From NCBI RefSeq assembly GCF_006539505.1, contig NZ_BJND01000002.1:33771-97770 (forward strand): a stretch of DNA of 64,000 bases, written 5' to 3'. This DNA is from Streptomyces spinoverrucosus. Lineage in GTDB: Bacteria; Actinomycetota; Actinomycetes; Streptomycetales; Streptomycetaceae. Within the stretch, counting starts at the first letter, position 1; each line of letters begins with the position of its first letter. Below, piece after piece: positions 52,869-61,792 of this stretch. Under the pieces are notes generated by a model, which made no database searches, was not told the origin of the DNA, and saw nothing but the letters and a program-made list of their open reading frames with translations. The position numbers were made by a program, and so were the translations under genes.

Positions 52869-54263
52869 TCAGGCCGCCTGATCGTCCCGGTGTGCCGGTT
52901 CGTCGCGGTGCGGGCGGCTGGTCGGCCAGGGGCGTGCGGGTACGGCCGTACGACCCACCGCGGCCGCCAGCTTGCGCAGTCGGCGCCAGTCCAGGCGGGG
53001 CGGCAGGTCGGGGACGCCGGGCCGCTCGCGGGGGACGCGTACGCGCAGGGCACGGCGTTCGATGCGGCAGCGCACGGGGGTGCTCAGGGTGATGGCCTCG
53101 CCGTCGAGGCCGACCTCCAGCTGCGGCGCGTCGGCGTCGATGATCACCTCGTGGGCCGTGAACGCCCCGAACCCCTGCGGGTCGAGCAGCAGCTCGGCCG
53201 CCTCGATGGCGCTGTCCACCTTCACGGAGAGCACGCCGAGCCTGCCGGAGTTCAGCCGCTGGCGCCGGCCGAAACCGAGGGGGTCGTCGATGCGGTACGG
53301 GTTGTTGCTCACCAGCACGGCCTGCGGGTCGGTGAACGTCGTGCCGTCGGCATGGGCGGTCAAGCGTGGCCCGCGCTGCCGGGTGAGCAGGTCGGGCAGC
53401 AGCTCCAGCGCCGTACCCACCTTGTCGTCGCGGTAGCCGGGGCTCTGCACGACCGCGCCGTACACCCCGAACGAGGCGTTGTTGACGAACGGGCGGTCGC
53501 CCGCGAAGCACAGGTCCACGCGGAGTTCGACGCCGTCGGTGAGCGCGTCGAGGCAGGTGGCGGGGTCGTCGCGGTCCAGGCCGAGGTCCATCGCGAAGTG
53601 GTTGCGGGTGCCGGCCGAGATCACCAGGAACGGCAGTCCGTGCTCCGCGGCCACCGCCGCGACCAGCGCCTGGGTGCCATCACCGCCCGCGACCCCCAGC
53701 AGGTCGGCGCCGTCGGCCACGGCCTGTCGCGCGAGTGCGGCGACGTCCTGGTGGTGCTCGGGGTCCAGCAGCACGACCCGGGCACCGAGGCTCTCGGCCT
53801 TCTCGCGCAGCGCAAACTTCTCCACCTTGCCACCGCCGGAACGCGGATTGAGCAGGAGGAAGGGGCGCTGCGGGGGCGGGGTCCGGTACTCCTTGAGCCG
53901 CCCCTGCCGCAGACCGGTGCTGCGCAGCGCGTACCGGCCGCTCCACACGGCCGCGCACCACAGCAGCCCGGAGACGGTGACCACCCACAGGAGGTTCGCC
54001 CGCTCGAACATCGCGATCACGCCGACAGGGGTGGCTATGGCCAGCAGGGCGGCGGCGACCCGTGCGGGCCCGCGGCGGGACAGGGCCCACCACAGTGCGG
54101 CACAGGTGAGACCGAGGCCTGCGAGCCCCACGACGAGCAGGACCAGGCCGCCGACGCCGCCCTGCACCAGCGGCAGCAGTACCGCCAGGCCCGCCGCCGC
54201 GAGGGCTCCCCTGGCGGCCCAGATCTGTTGGTTGTGCCGCCGCTCCACCGATGTCGATCCCAC
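52869..54263 (-). CDS. Diacylglycerol/lipid kinase with N-terminal membrane domain
   Basis: The 464-residue protein starts at GTG after GGAGGGG. Its first ~120 residues hold three or four membrane helices (GALAAAGLAVLLPLVQGGVG, GLVLLVVGLAGLGLTCAALWWAL, VAAALLAIATPVGVIAMF, LLWVVTVSGLLWCAAVW). The rest is a DAGK catalytic domain: FLLLNPRSGGGKVEKF, VAGGDGTQALVAAVAAEHGLPFLVISAGTRNHFAMDLGL and FVNNASFGVYGAVV. It probably phosphorylates a membrane lipid with ATP. The long upstream frame overlaps other features and lacks a ribosome binding site. Confidence 0.88.
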   Translation of the reverse strand: MGSTSVERRHNQQIWAARGALAAAGLAVLLPLVQGGVGGLVLLVVGLAGLGLTCAALWWALSRRGPARVAAALLAIATPVGVIAMFERANLLWVVTVSGLLWCAAVWSGRYALRSTGLRQGRLKEYRTPPPQRPFLLLNPRSGGGKVEKFALREKAESLGARVVLLDPEHHQDVAALARQAVADGADLLGVAGGDGTQALVAAVAAEHGLPFLVISAGTRNHFAMDLGLDRDDPATCLDALTDGVELRVDLCFAGDRPFVNNASFGVYGAVVQSPGYRDDKVGTALELLPDLLTRQRGPRLTAHADGTTFTDPQAVLVSNNPYRIDDPLGFGRRQRLNSGRLGVLSVKVDSAIEAAELLLDPQGFGAFTAHEVIIDADAPQLEVGLDGEAITLSTPVRCRIERRALRVRVPRERPGVPDLPPRLDWRRLRKLAAAVGRTAVPARPWPTSRPHRDEPAHRDDQAA

Positions 54264-54516
54264 AGGTCCCCTCCACACGCGACCGTTCGGCGCCGGCCGG
54301 CGTCGCCGTCCGTGCGGTTCCCAAGGTCTCATGCGGGTGAAGGGCCGCGTAGAGGGGACAGGGGGCGCGTGCAGGGCCGTGACGGCGCATCTCTGCTCCG
54401 TTCGAGTGGTGCATTCCTCCACACGGTCGTAGCGTCGGAACGAGTCGACCCGGAAAAGACGGCACACTGACGCAACGCAATGCAGCGCGGACGCGGACCA
54501 ACGGCGGGGAGCAGAT

Positions 54517-54972
54517 ATGAAGAGGCACAGCATGAGGGCGGCCATCACGCTCTGTGCCGCGGCAGCGCTCGCAGCGACCCTGGGCACCGCCTCCGGCGCC
54601 CCGTCGAAGCCACGCCCGGTCCAGCAGGAGTCGAAGGATCCGGTGCTGGTCGACTGCTTCTGGCGCCCCGAGGTGCGTCCCGCCGAGTTCATGCTGGCCT
54701 GCGGTGACGGCAACAGCCGTCTCGACCTCCTGGAGTGGTCGCGCTGGGATGGGCGCGCGGCGGTGGCCAAGGGGGTCAACTGGGTCAACGACTGCAAGCC
54801 GTACTGCGCGGCGGGCCGGTTCCACTCGTACCCCGTGACCGTGCGGCTGGACGACCCGAAGCCGTGGAAGAAGAACCCGGACCTGCGGCAGTACGGCAAG
54901 ATCAGCCTGACCTACACGGACGGCAGGCCGGAGGGGTTCCCGAAGGTGGTCACGTACCCCCTGTGGAGCTGA
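54517..54972 (+). CDS. Secreted protein of unknown function
   Basis: The 151-residue product has a signal peptide (MKRHSMRAAITLCAAAALAATLGTASG). The mature part is about 125 residues with four Cys (DCFWRPE, LACGDGN, NDCKPYC) and many aromatic residues, including a WSRWDGRAA segment. This matches small secreted Streptomyces proteins of unknown role. The ATG follows GGGGAG. A likely promoter lies in the 250 bases upstream shared with the divergent lipid kinase gene. Confidence 0.7.
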   Translation: MKRHSMRAAITLCAAAALAATLGTASGAPSKPRPVQQESKDPVLVDCFWRPEVRPAEFMLACGDGNSRLDLLEWSRWDGRAAVAKGVNWVNDCKPYCAAGRFHSYPVTVRLDDPKPWKKNPDLRQYGKISLTYTDGRPEGFPKVVTYPLWS

Positions 54973-55085
54973 GCCGAGGACAGCACCGGCAGTAGGAAGG
55001 TCCACGCCAACAAGGCCCGTACCAATAAGGCCTGCATTGGCATGGACCTGATAGGCATGCCTGGCTAAGCTCTGCCCAAACCCTG

Positions 55086-55099
55086 TGAGAGCGCTCTCA
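55086..55099. promoter_or_regulatory. Perfect 14-bp palindrome upstream of the S1 protease
   Basis: TGAGAGCGCTCTCA is perfectly symmetrical and 52 bases before the protease start. It differs only by a symmetrical base pair from the CebR box TGGGAGCGCTCCCA, so it is probably bound by a LacI-family regulator. Confidence 0.6.
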
Positions 55100-55150
55100 G
55101 TTTGCGGTTGTTCCACCCCCACCTTGCTGGAACGACGAAGGGCAACTCCC

Positions 55151-56311
55151 TTGAGACGCAAGCGACTCATGCATGCCGGTCTGGCCGCTCTCCTCATGCT
55201 GGGCAGCTGGACCGCCGCAGGAACCCTCCCGGCCTCGGCGAACGACTCCGCCCCCACGGCCGACGCACCGCAGGCCTCCGCGGGACTGATCCGGGCGATG
55301 CAGCGGGACCTCGGCCTGACCGAGGCCAAGGCCGAGGCGCGGTTGGCGGCCGAGGCCGACGCCCGGGACATCGCGCCCGCCGCCCGCCGGGCCGCCGGAG
55401 CCGCCTACGGCGGTTCGTGGTTCGACGCCGCCAGCGAACGGCTGACCGTGGCCGTCACCTCCGACGCCCCGGCCGCGACCGTACGGGCCGTCCGCTCCAC
55501 CGGCGCGAACGTCCGCACCGTGGAGCACAGCGCACGCGAGCTCGACGCGACGTCGGCGCGTATCGACCGGCTCAACGCACCCCAGGGCGTGAGCAGTTGG
55601 CACGTCGACCCGGCGGCCAACTCGGTCGTGGTGAACGTCGTCGAGAGCCGAGGATCCGACAACGATGTCCGGCGTTTTGTCGCCCGCGCCCGTGAGGCCG
55701 GTCCGGTGACCGTGCAGACGGTGCCGGCCGCGCCACGCACGTTCGCGGCCGGTACCGTCGGCGGCGACCCGTACTACACCGGCAACGTCCGCTGCTCCAT
55801 CGGCTTCTCGGTGCACGGCGGGTTCGTCACCGCCGGACACTGCGGCGGGGTCGGCGGCGCCGTCCGGGGCTGGGACGGCACGCACATCGGTTCGTTCCAG
55901 GGGTCCTCGTTCCCCGGCAACGACTACGCCTGGGTCAACGTCGGCAGCGGCTGGTGGACCGTCCCGGTGGTGCTCGGCTGGGGCACGGTCCCCGACCGGC
56001 TCGTGCGCGGCTCGGCCGAGGCGCCCGTCGGCACCTCCATCTGCCGGTCCGGCTCCACCACGCACTGGCACTGCGGCACCGTGCTGGCCAAGAACGAGAC
56101 CGTCAACTACAGCCAGGGCGCGGTGCACCAGATGACGAAGACCAGCGTCTGCGCCGAACCCGGCGACTCCGGCGGCTCGTTCATCAGCGGTGACCAGGCG
56201 CAGGGCGTCACCTCCGGCGGCTGGGGGAACTGCTCCGGCGGCGGGGAGACCTGGTTCCAGCCGGTCAACGAGATCCTCAACCGGTATGGGCTGAGGCTGC
56301 ACACGGCCTGA
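55151..56311 (+). CDS. Streptogrisin-type S1 serine protease precursor
   Basis: The 386-residue preproprotein has a signal peptide (RRKRLMHAGLAALLMLGSW), an alpha-lytic-protease-type prodomain (about 40-195) and a mature S1E domain beginning near FAAGTVGGDPYYTG. The triad is His230 (TAGHCGG), Asp258 (GNDYAW) and Ser340 (GDSGGS). Cys pairs flank the His and Ser, as in S. griseus proteases A/B. The TTG start has GAAGGG eight bases upstream; ATG at 55169 would shorten the signal. A 14-bp palindrome lies upstream, and a strong terminator follows at 56328. Confidence 0.9.
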   Translation: MRRKRLMHAGLAALLMLGSWTAAGTLPASANDSAPTADAPQASAGLIRAMQRDLGLTEAKAEARLAAEADARDIAPAARRAAGAAYGGSWFDAASERLTVAVTSDAPAATVRAVRSTGANVRTVEHSARELDATSARIDRLNAPQGVSSWHVDPAANSVVVNVVESRGSDNDVRRFVARAREAGPVTVQTVPAAPRTFAAGTVGGDPYYTGNVRCSIGFSVHGGFVTAGHCGGVGGAVRGWDGTHIGSFQGSSFPGNDYAWVNVGSGWWTVPVVLGWGTVPDRLVRGSAEAPVGTSICRSGSTTHWHCGTVLAKNETVNYSQGAVHQMTKTSVCAEPGDSGGSFISGDQAQGVTSGGWGNCSGGGETWFQPVNEILNRYGLRLHTA

Positions 56312-56327
56312 GGCATCGGAAAGCAGC

Positions 56328-56359
56328 GAGGGTTCCGCCGGGCGACCGGCGGAACCCTC
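56328..56359. terminator. Bidirectional terminator hairpin
   Basis: GAGGGTTCCGCCGG and CCGGCGGAACCCTC form a perfect 14-bp stem closed by GCGA, between the convergent protease and GH2 genes. Confidence 0.85.
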
Positions 56360-56381
56360 CTGTGTCTGTATCTGGCTTACG

Positions 56382-58991
56382 TCACACGCAACCGGCCGGT
56401 GTCGCCCGGGACGCGTCCTCGATCAGTGCCTCGTGCGCCGCCGCGAGCCGTCGTACATCCGGCTTGACGACCTTGCGGTCGTACGTCAGCAGGCCGTTCA
56501 GCTCACCCTCGACGTCCGAGATCTGCGTGTAGACGGCGCCGTTGCTCCCCCGGCACACCAGGGCCCGCACCTCGGCGAGTTTGTCGAGGTAGTCGTCCGT
56601 GTACGTGGCCGGGTCGACGTCGATGTACGACTGCTGCACGGGCCAGGCGTGGCCGGGTACCGCGAGGCCGAGGCCGCCGTACTCGCCGCTGACCAGGGCC
56701 CGTTCGCCGTCGGGGTGGGGCGGCAGGGCGGGGCTGGGATAGCCGTGTTCGTCCATGATGTCGCCGGTGCCGCCGTCGGCGCCGAGGTTGAGGCCGGACT
56801 GGTTGTTGACCAGGCGGGTCGGGTCCCAGACCTTGGCCTGGGCGGCGATGCGGCCGACGTCGTACTGGCCCCAGCCCTCGTTGAAGGTGACCCACATGAC
56901 GATCGAGGGGCTGCTGATGTGTTCGTCGATCATCTCCTTCATCTCGTGCTCGTACTGCGCGCGGGCCGCGGCGCTCGGGTTCACCCCGGCCGTCATCGCG
57001 GGCATGTCCTGCCAGACGAGGAGACCGAGGCGGTCGGCCCAGTAGAACCAGCGGTCGGGTTCGACCTTGATGTGCTTACGGACCGAGTTGAAGCCCATCT
57101 TCTTGTGCATCTTCAGGTCGTACGCAAGGGCTTCGTCGGTCGGGGCGGTGTGCAGGCCGTCCGGCCAGAAGCCCTGGTCGAGGGTGGCCATCAGGAAGAC
57201 GGGCTCGCCGTTGAGGAGGGTGCGGGGGACGCCGTCGATCTTCCGCACCTCGACGGAGCGCATCCCGAAGTAGCTGCCGACGCGGTCGCCGCCGACGCTC
57301 ACCTTCAGGTCGTACAGGAACGGATCGTCGGGTGACCACAGGCGTGGGCGCGGGATGCGCAGGGTGAGGGGTTCGCCGCTGCGGCCGCGGGCCGTGGCGA
57401 CGCGGCGGTCACCGACGTACGCCGTGGCGGTGACCGGGAGGCCGGAGCGGATGCCCTGCGGCTCGACGGTCAGGGTGCCGGAGTCCACGTCCGGGGTGAG
57501 CTTGAGGCCGTCGACGTGGTCGGCGGCGACCGGTTCCAGCCACACCGTCTGCCAGATGCCGGACGAGGGTGTGTACCAGATGCCGCTCGGGTCGAGGCGC
57601 TGCTTGCCGAGGGGCGGGTTCTCGCCGTTCGCCGAGTCCGTCGGGTCGTAGACGCCGACGATGAGTTCCTGGGTGCGGCCGGGGACGAGGGCGTCGGTGA
57701 TGTCGGCGGAGAACTTGTCGTAACCGCCCTTGTGAGAGGCGACCTTGGTGCCGTTGACGTAGACCTCGGACTGCCAGTCGACGGCGCCGAAATTCAGCTG
57801 GAGCCGCTTTCCGCCGCCGATCCGCCAGTCGGACGGGACGGTGAAGGTGCGGCGGTACCACATGCGGTCCTCGTGCCGTTCGATCCCCGACAGCTGGGAC
57901 TCGACGGGGTACGGGACGAGGATCCGCTCGTCGAGGTTCCGGCCGAACGGCGGCTCCTCCCCCGCGCTCGCGGCCGCGAACTGCCAGGTGCCGTTGAGGT
58001 TGCGCCAGGCGTTCCGGGTGAGCTGGGGGCGGGGGTACTCGCGGTGGGCGTTGGCCGGGGTGACGTCGTCGGCCCAGGGGGTGCGCAGCTGGTGGGTGGA
58101 GCGGTTCGGGCCGCTGCTCCAGAAGGCGTTGACAACGTTGCCGTCCCGCGCGGTCAGGCCGCCCTCGCCGTCGTAGCGGACGTCCGCGAGGCCCGGAGCG
58201 GTGCCGGTCTTGTTGCCGACGACGGGTTCGTCGAGGGTGACGAGCAGGGAGGTCGGGGCCGTTGGGTCCACCCGGGCCGCGCCCAGTGGCCAGGTGGCGC
58301 CGCCGATCACGGCGTCGAGGTGGTCGGTGAGGCCGGCGGGCGGTGCGGCGAGTTCCTGGGCGAAGTCGAGTCGGAGGGTACGGCCGTCCTGTAGGACGGT
58401 GGTGGCGATGGCGCCGTCGTAGTCGTAGCCCTCGGGGAGGCGGAAGGCCGACTGCGGGACGGCCGTCTTGGTGCCGTTGGGCGGGGTCCAGCGCAGGTGG
58501 AGGTTGGAGCCTCCGTAGTGCTCGAAGTACTCGACCTTGATGTCGTACGACCGGCCCGCCGTCAACTCGACGGGTGCGCTGGTCTGTTCGCGGTCCCAGT
58601 CGTCCACCCAGTGGTCGATGACCGGCTTGCCGTCGATCCACAGCCGGAACCCGTTGTCACCGATGATCGAGAAGGTGGTGGGTCCGGTCTGCTCCGGCAC
58701 GAGACGACCGGTCCAGCGGACGCTGACGTCGTCGGACCGGCCGGTGGCGGCCTTGAGGCGGGACTCCAGGGAGTCGAAGTCGAGTTGCGGGTCGAAACCG
58801 GTGGCTCTGAGCTCGTGGAAGTCGAAGGTGCCGGGTGCCGAGTGGGTGTAGTACTCGCCCTTGAGGCCGTGGGCCTCGACGGGGTCGTCGGCCGCGGTGG
58901 CGGCGGGGGTGGCGGCCAGTCCCGCGGTGCCCAGCACGGCCGCTATCAGTAGCGCGAGGCGGTCTCTGAGTCTCAACTGTCCGATGCGCAC
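56382..58991 (-). CDS. Secreted glycoside hydrolase family 2 enzyme with N-terminal PA14 domain
   Basis: The 869-residue product starts at GTG after GGAGG and has a signal peptide (RLRDRLALLIAAVLGTAGLAA). Residues ~45-190 form a PA14 domain (LKGEYYTHSAPGTFDF, FSIIGDNGFRLWIDGKPVIDHW, HLRWTPPNGTKTAV). Then come the GH2 sugar-binding jelly roll, immunoglobulin-like domain and TIM barrel. The acid/base Glu is in VTFNEGWGQYD and the nucleophile Glu in LVSGEYGG. Beta-galactosidase, beta-glucuronidase or mannosidase activity are all possible. It is divergent from a LacI-family regulator with a palindromic operator between. Confidence 0.88.
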   Translation of the reverse strand: MRIGQLRLRDRLALLIAAVLGTAGLAATPAATAADDPVEAHGLKGEYYTHSAPGTFDFHELRATGFDPQLDFDSLESRLKAATGRSDDVSVRWTGRLVPEQTGPTTFSIIGDNGFRLWIDGKPVIDHWVDDWDREQTSAPVELTAGRSYDIKVEYFEHYGGSNLHLRWTPPNGTKTAVPQSAFRLPEGYDYDGAIATTVLQDGRTLRLDFAQELAAPPAGLTDHLDAVIGGATWPLGAARVDPTAPTSLLVTLDEPVVGNKTGTAPGLADVRYDGEGGLTARDGNVVNAFWSSGPNRSTHQLRTPWADDVTPANAHREYPRPQLTRNAWRNLNGTWQFAAASAGEEPPFGRNLDERILVPYPVESQLSGIERHEDRMWYRRTFTVPSDWRIGGGKRLQLNFGAVDWQSEVYVNGTKVASHKGGYDKFSADITDALVPGRTQELIVGVYDPTDSANGENPPLGKQRLDPSGIWYTPSSGIWQTVWLEPVAADHVDGLKLTPDVDSGTLTVEPQGIRSGLPVTATAYVGDRRVATARGRSGEPLTLRIPRPRLWSPDDPFLYDLKVSVGGDRVGSYFGMRSVEVRKIDGVPRTLLNGEPVFLMATLDQGFWPDGLHTAPTDEALAYDLKMHKKMGFNSVRKHIKVEPDRWFYWADRLGLLVWQDMPAMTAGVNPSAAARAQYEHEMKEMIDEHISSPSIVMWVTFNEGWGQYDVGRIAAQAKVWDPTRLVNNQSGLNLGADGGTGDIMDEHGYPSPALPPHPDGERALVSGEYGGLGLAVPGHAWPVQQSYIDVDPATYTDDYLDKLAEVRALVCRGSNGAVYTQISDVEGELNGLLTYDRKVVKPDVRRLAAAHEALIEDASRATPAGCV

Positions 58992-59054
58992 GAATCCTCC
59001 TTGGCTGATGGTGATGCTGATGCTCAGGAAGGGTGGCGGCTCACTGCGTCGGTC

Positions 59055-59070
59055 TGTACAACGTTGCAAA
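59055..59070. promoter_or_regulatory. LacI-type operator between the GH2 gene and the LacI regulator
   Basis: TGTACAACGTTGCAAA contains the perfect core CAACGTTG (59059-59066) with partly matching flanks. Operators of LacI/PurR-family repressors have such a central CG. It lies 64 bases upstream of the GH2 start and 67 bases before the regulator start. Confidence 0.7.
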
Positions 59071-59136
59071 TGCAGCAGTTGGCATGACAGCACGGCTTCT
59101 GAGCGCTGTCCAGGTTCATGACAACGAGGAGACCTG

Positions 59137-60225
59137 ATGCCGGTGAGCCTGAAGGACGTGGCGGAGCGCGCGGGCGTCTCGATCAAGACCGTGTCCAACG
59201 TCGTGAACGACCATCCGCACGTCACCCCCGCCACCCGGGCCCGGGTCCAGCAGGCCATCGACGCGCTCGGCTACCGGCCCAACCCCACTGCACGCCATCT
59301 GCGCAGGGGACGTACGGGCATCATCGCGCTGGCCGTGCCCGAGCTGGCCAACCCCTACTTCGCCGAACTCGCCGAGGCCGTGATCGACGCGGCGGGCGAG
59401 CACGAGTACACGGTCCTGCTGGACCGCACCGGTGGCCGGCGCGAGCAGGAAGTGCTGGCCAGTCAGGGGTTCCGGACCCGGGTGATCGACGGAATCATCC
59501 TCAGCCCGTTCGAACTTCAGGACGCCGACCTGGCGGGGCGGTCCGACGAGGTGCCGCTGGTGCTGCTCGGCGAGCGGGAGTACGACGCCCCCTACGACCA
59601 CATCGCGATCGACAACGTGGCCGCGGCGCGCGCGGCGGTACGGCATCTGCTCGACCTCGGCCGCACCCGCATCGCCTATGTCGGCGCCGATACGGACTCG
59701 GCGAACCGTCCGGCCGAGCTGCGACTCGCGGGCTGGCGCGCGGAGTTGACGGCCGCCGGGGTGCCGGCGCCGGACAGCCTGGTGGTGCGCGGCAAGGGGT
59801 GGGGGCGGGAGGGCGGGGCGCGGGCGATGGCCCGGCTGCTGGACTCGGGGGTGCGGCCCGATGCCGTGTTCGCGTTCAACGACCTGATCGCCATCGGGGT
59901 GCTGCGGGCGCTGCACGAGCGGGGGTTGCGGGTGCCGGAGGATGTCGCCGTGGTGGGGTTCGACGACATCGCCGAGGGGCGGTTCGGGGCGGTGTCGCTG
60001 ACCACGGTGTCGCCGGACAAGGGGGCTATCGCGCGGTTGGCGGTGGCGTCGGTGCTGGGGGCGTTGGCGGGGGGCTCGGGCGAGTCGAAGGGTTCCGGCA
60101 GGCGGGATCTGGCTCCTGGGTTCCGGTTGGTGGAGCGGGAGAGCACGGTGGGGCGGGGTGAGGCGGGGCGGCCCGGCGTCGCTGGGGTCCGGGATCAATT
60201 CGGTGGCGGGGCGGGCGGTTCGTGA
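59137..60225 (+). CDS. LacI-family transcriptional regulator
   Basis: The 362-residue protein has the N-terminal helix-turn-helix and hinge (SLKDVAERAGVSIKTVSNVVND, HVTPATRARVQQAIDALGYRPNPTARHLRRG) and a periplasmic-binding-protein-like sugar-sensing domain (DGIILSPFELQ, FNDLIAIGVLRALHERGLRVPEDVAVVGFDD). The ATG follows GAGGAG. It most likely represses the divergent GH2 gene and itself until a sugar released by that enzyme binds. The C-terminal tail of about 40 Gly/Arg-rich residues is longer than usual. Confidence 0.93.
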   Translation: MPVSLKDVAERAGVSIKTVSNVVNDHPHVTPATRARVQQAIDALGYRPNPTARHLRRGRTGIIALAVPELANPYFAELAEAVIDAAGEHEYTVLLDRTGGRREQEVLASQGFRTRVIDGIILSPFELQDADLAGRSDEVPLVLLGEREYDAPYDHIAIDNVAAARAAVRHLLDLGRTRIAYVGADTDSANRPAELRLAGWRAELTAAGVPAPDSLVVRGKGWGREGGARAMARLLDSGVRPDAVFAFNDLIAIGVLRALHERGLRVPEDVAVVGFDDIAEGRFGAVSLTTVSPDKGAIARLAVASVLGALAGGSGESKGSGRRDLAPGFRLVERESTVGRGEAGRPGVAGVRDQFGGGAGGS

Positions 60226-60485
60226 TTAGGGTCGGGGGCCATGTCCAGCCCTGAGGCATCCAGACGCTAGCCACCGGTTCTCCGGTGGCACTCTGCCGTA
60301 CCGCGTGACGCGCCGCCGCTTCTTAAAGGGCCCCGCGCCGTCGTCCGTCGTACCTGCCGCCGGAGCACCGCGTTCGGGCTGTCCTCTTCCGGACGACGGA
60401 CGACGCATGTCCTGCCGCGTGCATCCGCACGGGCGTGGTTCCGCGTGCCGTCCTCCGGTTCGTTCCTCTGCGCTGGAGTGCTGCT
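60226..60485 (+). promoter_or_regulatory. Leader with peptide and alternative hairpins before the MFS exporter
   Basis: The 260 bases hold an ATG leader peptide (60241-60270), a hairpin that begins at its stop codon (60270-60289, stem CCACCGG/CCGGTGG), and a 13-bp perfect stem between 60339-60351 and 60393-60405. The segment GCACG (60427-60431) can pair with CGTGC at 60418-60422 or at 60444-60448, so two structures exclude each other. This is the layout of ribosome-mediated attenuation used by antibiotic-inducible genes. Confidence 0.6.
60241..60270 (+). CDS. Nine-residue leader peptide
   Basis: The ATG follows a GGGGG ribosome binding site and encodes MSSPEASRR, with the stop codon TAG ending at the first base of the hairpin at 60270-60289. 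A ribosome stalled on this peptide would block that hairpin. Its role in attenuation of the downstream exporter gene is inferred from layout only. Confidence 0.5.
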   Translation: MSSPEASRR

Positions 60486-61661
60486 GTGCCTCTCGCTGTC
60501 TACATGCTCGGTCTTGCCGTCTTCGCCCAGGGCACGTCCGAGTTCATGCTGTCCGGTCTGCTGCCGGGCATCGCGCGTGATCTTCAGGTGTCCATTCCCG
60601 CCGCCGGGGCGCTGACCTCGGCCTTCGCCGTCGGGATGATCGTCGGTGCGCCGTTGATGGCCGCGCTGAGTCTTCGCCGGCCCAGGCGGCGTGCCCTGCT
60701 GGTCTTCCTGGTCGCCTTCATGGCCGTCCACGTCGTCGGCGCGGTCACCACCAGCTTCACCGTGCTGCTGGTGTCGCGCGTCGTCGGTGCGCTGGCGAAC
60801 GCCGGGTTCCTCGCGGTCGGCATGGCGACCGCGACGAGCATGGTGCGTCCCGACGCCAAGGGCCGGGCCATCTCCGTGCTGCTGTCCGGGGTCACGCTGG
60901 CCTGCGTCGCCGGTGTACCGGGCGGCGCTGTGCTGGGCCAGATGTGGTCGTGGCGGTCGGCCTTCTGGGCGGTCGCGCTGATCTGCGTGCCCGTCGTCTT
61001 CGCCGTCATGCGATCGGTGCCCGGTCGGGCGCCGGTCGAGGAGGAGACCGCTGGTGAGGCGCCGAGTGCCGGGCGTGAGCTGCGGGCGCTGCGCCGCACC
61101 CGGTTGCAGGTGTTTCTGCTGCTGGCGGCTCTGGTGAACGCCGCCACGTTCTGCACGTTCACCTATCTGGCTCCGGTGGTGACGCAGGTCGGTGGCTTCG
61201 CTGCGGGCTGGGTGCCGGTGGTGCTCGCGCTGTTCGGGCTCGGGGCGTTCGCGGGCGTGAGCCTGGGCGGGCGGATGTCGGACGACAGGCCGATGCGTCT
61301 GCTGCTGCCGGGCGGGGTCGCGCTGGTTGTCGGCTGGGCGCTGTTCGCCGTCACGGCGGGCAACGCCGTGGCTGCGCTGACGCTGGTCGTGGTGCAGGGC
61401 GCGTTGTCGTTCGCCGTCGGATCGACGCTGATCACGCAGTCGGTGTACGCGGCGCCGGAGGCTCCGACGCTCGGCGGGTCGTTCGCGACGGCGGCGCTGA
61501 ACGCCGGTGCGGCGCTCGGTCCGGTCGTGGGCGGGGCCGCCATCGAGGCGGGCCTGGGCTATCGCTCGCCGCTGTGGGTCAGTGCGGGGCTGGTGGGCGG
61601 GGCGTTGGTGGCCGGAGGCATCGCACGGGTCACTGACCTGACACGCCACACAAATCGGTGA
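60486..61661 (+). CDS. Cml/Cmx-type MFS exporter (chloramphenicol-resistance family)
   Basis: The 391-residue protein has about 12 membrane helices and the start PLAVYMLGLAVFAQGTSEFMLSGLLPGIARDL, which is the signature of the chloramphenicol exporter family (CmlR/Cmx). Further family motifs are AFAVGMIVGAPLMAALSLRRPRRRALL and VGALANAGFLAVGMATATSM. It probably extrudes chloramphenicol or related drugs with the proton gradient. The GTG at 60486 has GGAG seven bases upstream and fits the family start; the ATG-like start at 60435 is less likely. The leader region argues for induction by ribosome-targeting drugs. Confidence 0.88.
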   Translation: MPLAVYMLGLAVFAQGTSEFMLSGLLPGIARDLQVSIPAAGALTSAFAVGMIVGAPLMAALSLRRPRRRALLVFLVAFMAVHVVGAVTTSFTVLLVSRVVGALANAGFLAVGMATATSMVRPDAKGRAISVLLSGVTLACVAGVPGGAVLGQMWSWRSAFWAVALICVPVVFAVMRSVPGRAPVEEETAGEAPSAGRELRALRRTRLQVFLLLAALVNAATFCTFTYLAPVVTQVGGFAAGWVPVVLALFGLGAFAGVSLGGRMSDDRPMRLLLPGGVALVVGWALFAVTAGNAVAALTLVVVQGALSFAVGSTLITQSVYAAPEAPTLGGSFATAALNAGAALGPVVGGAAIEAGLGYRSPLWVSAGLVGGALVAGGIARVTDLTRHTNR

Positions 61662-61792
61662 TCACGGCCGCTTGTTACGCCTTGATGACATATGAGACCG
61701 AGTTGTGACAACCGCGCAGGACAACGAAAGCCCGTTGAAGCGGGTCGTATGAAACGTAACGCCGCGAAAGCGCACGACACTCTGGGGGAATC

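Noticed and set aside
60305..60580. Open frame with a TTA codon in the exporter leader
   Set aside because: The peptide is Arg/Cys/Pro-rich with no domain and runs through the real start of the exporter gene in another frame; only the nine-codon peptide at 60241 has a fitting ribosome binding site.
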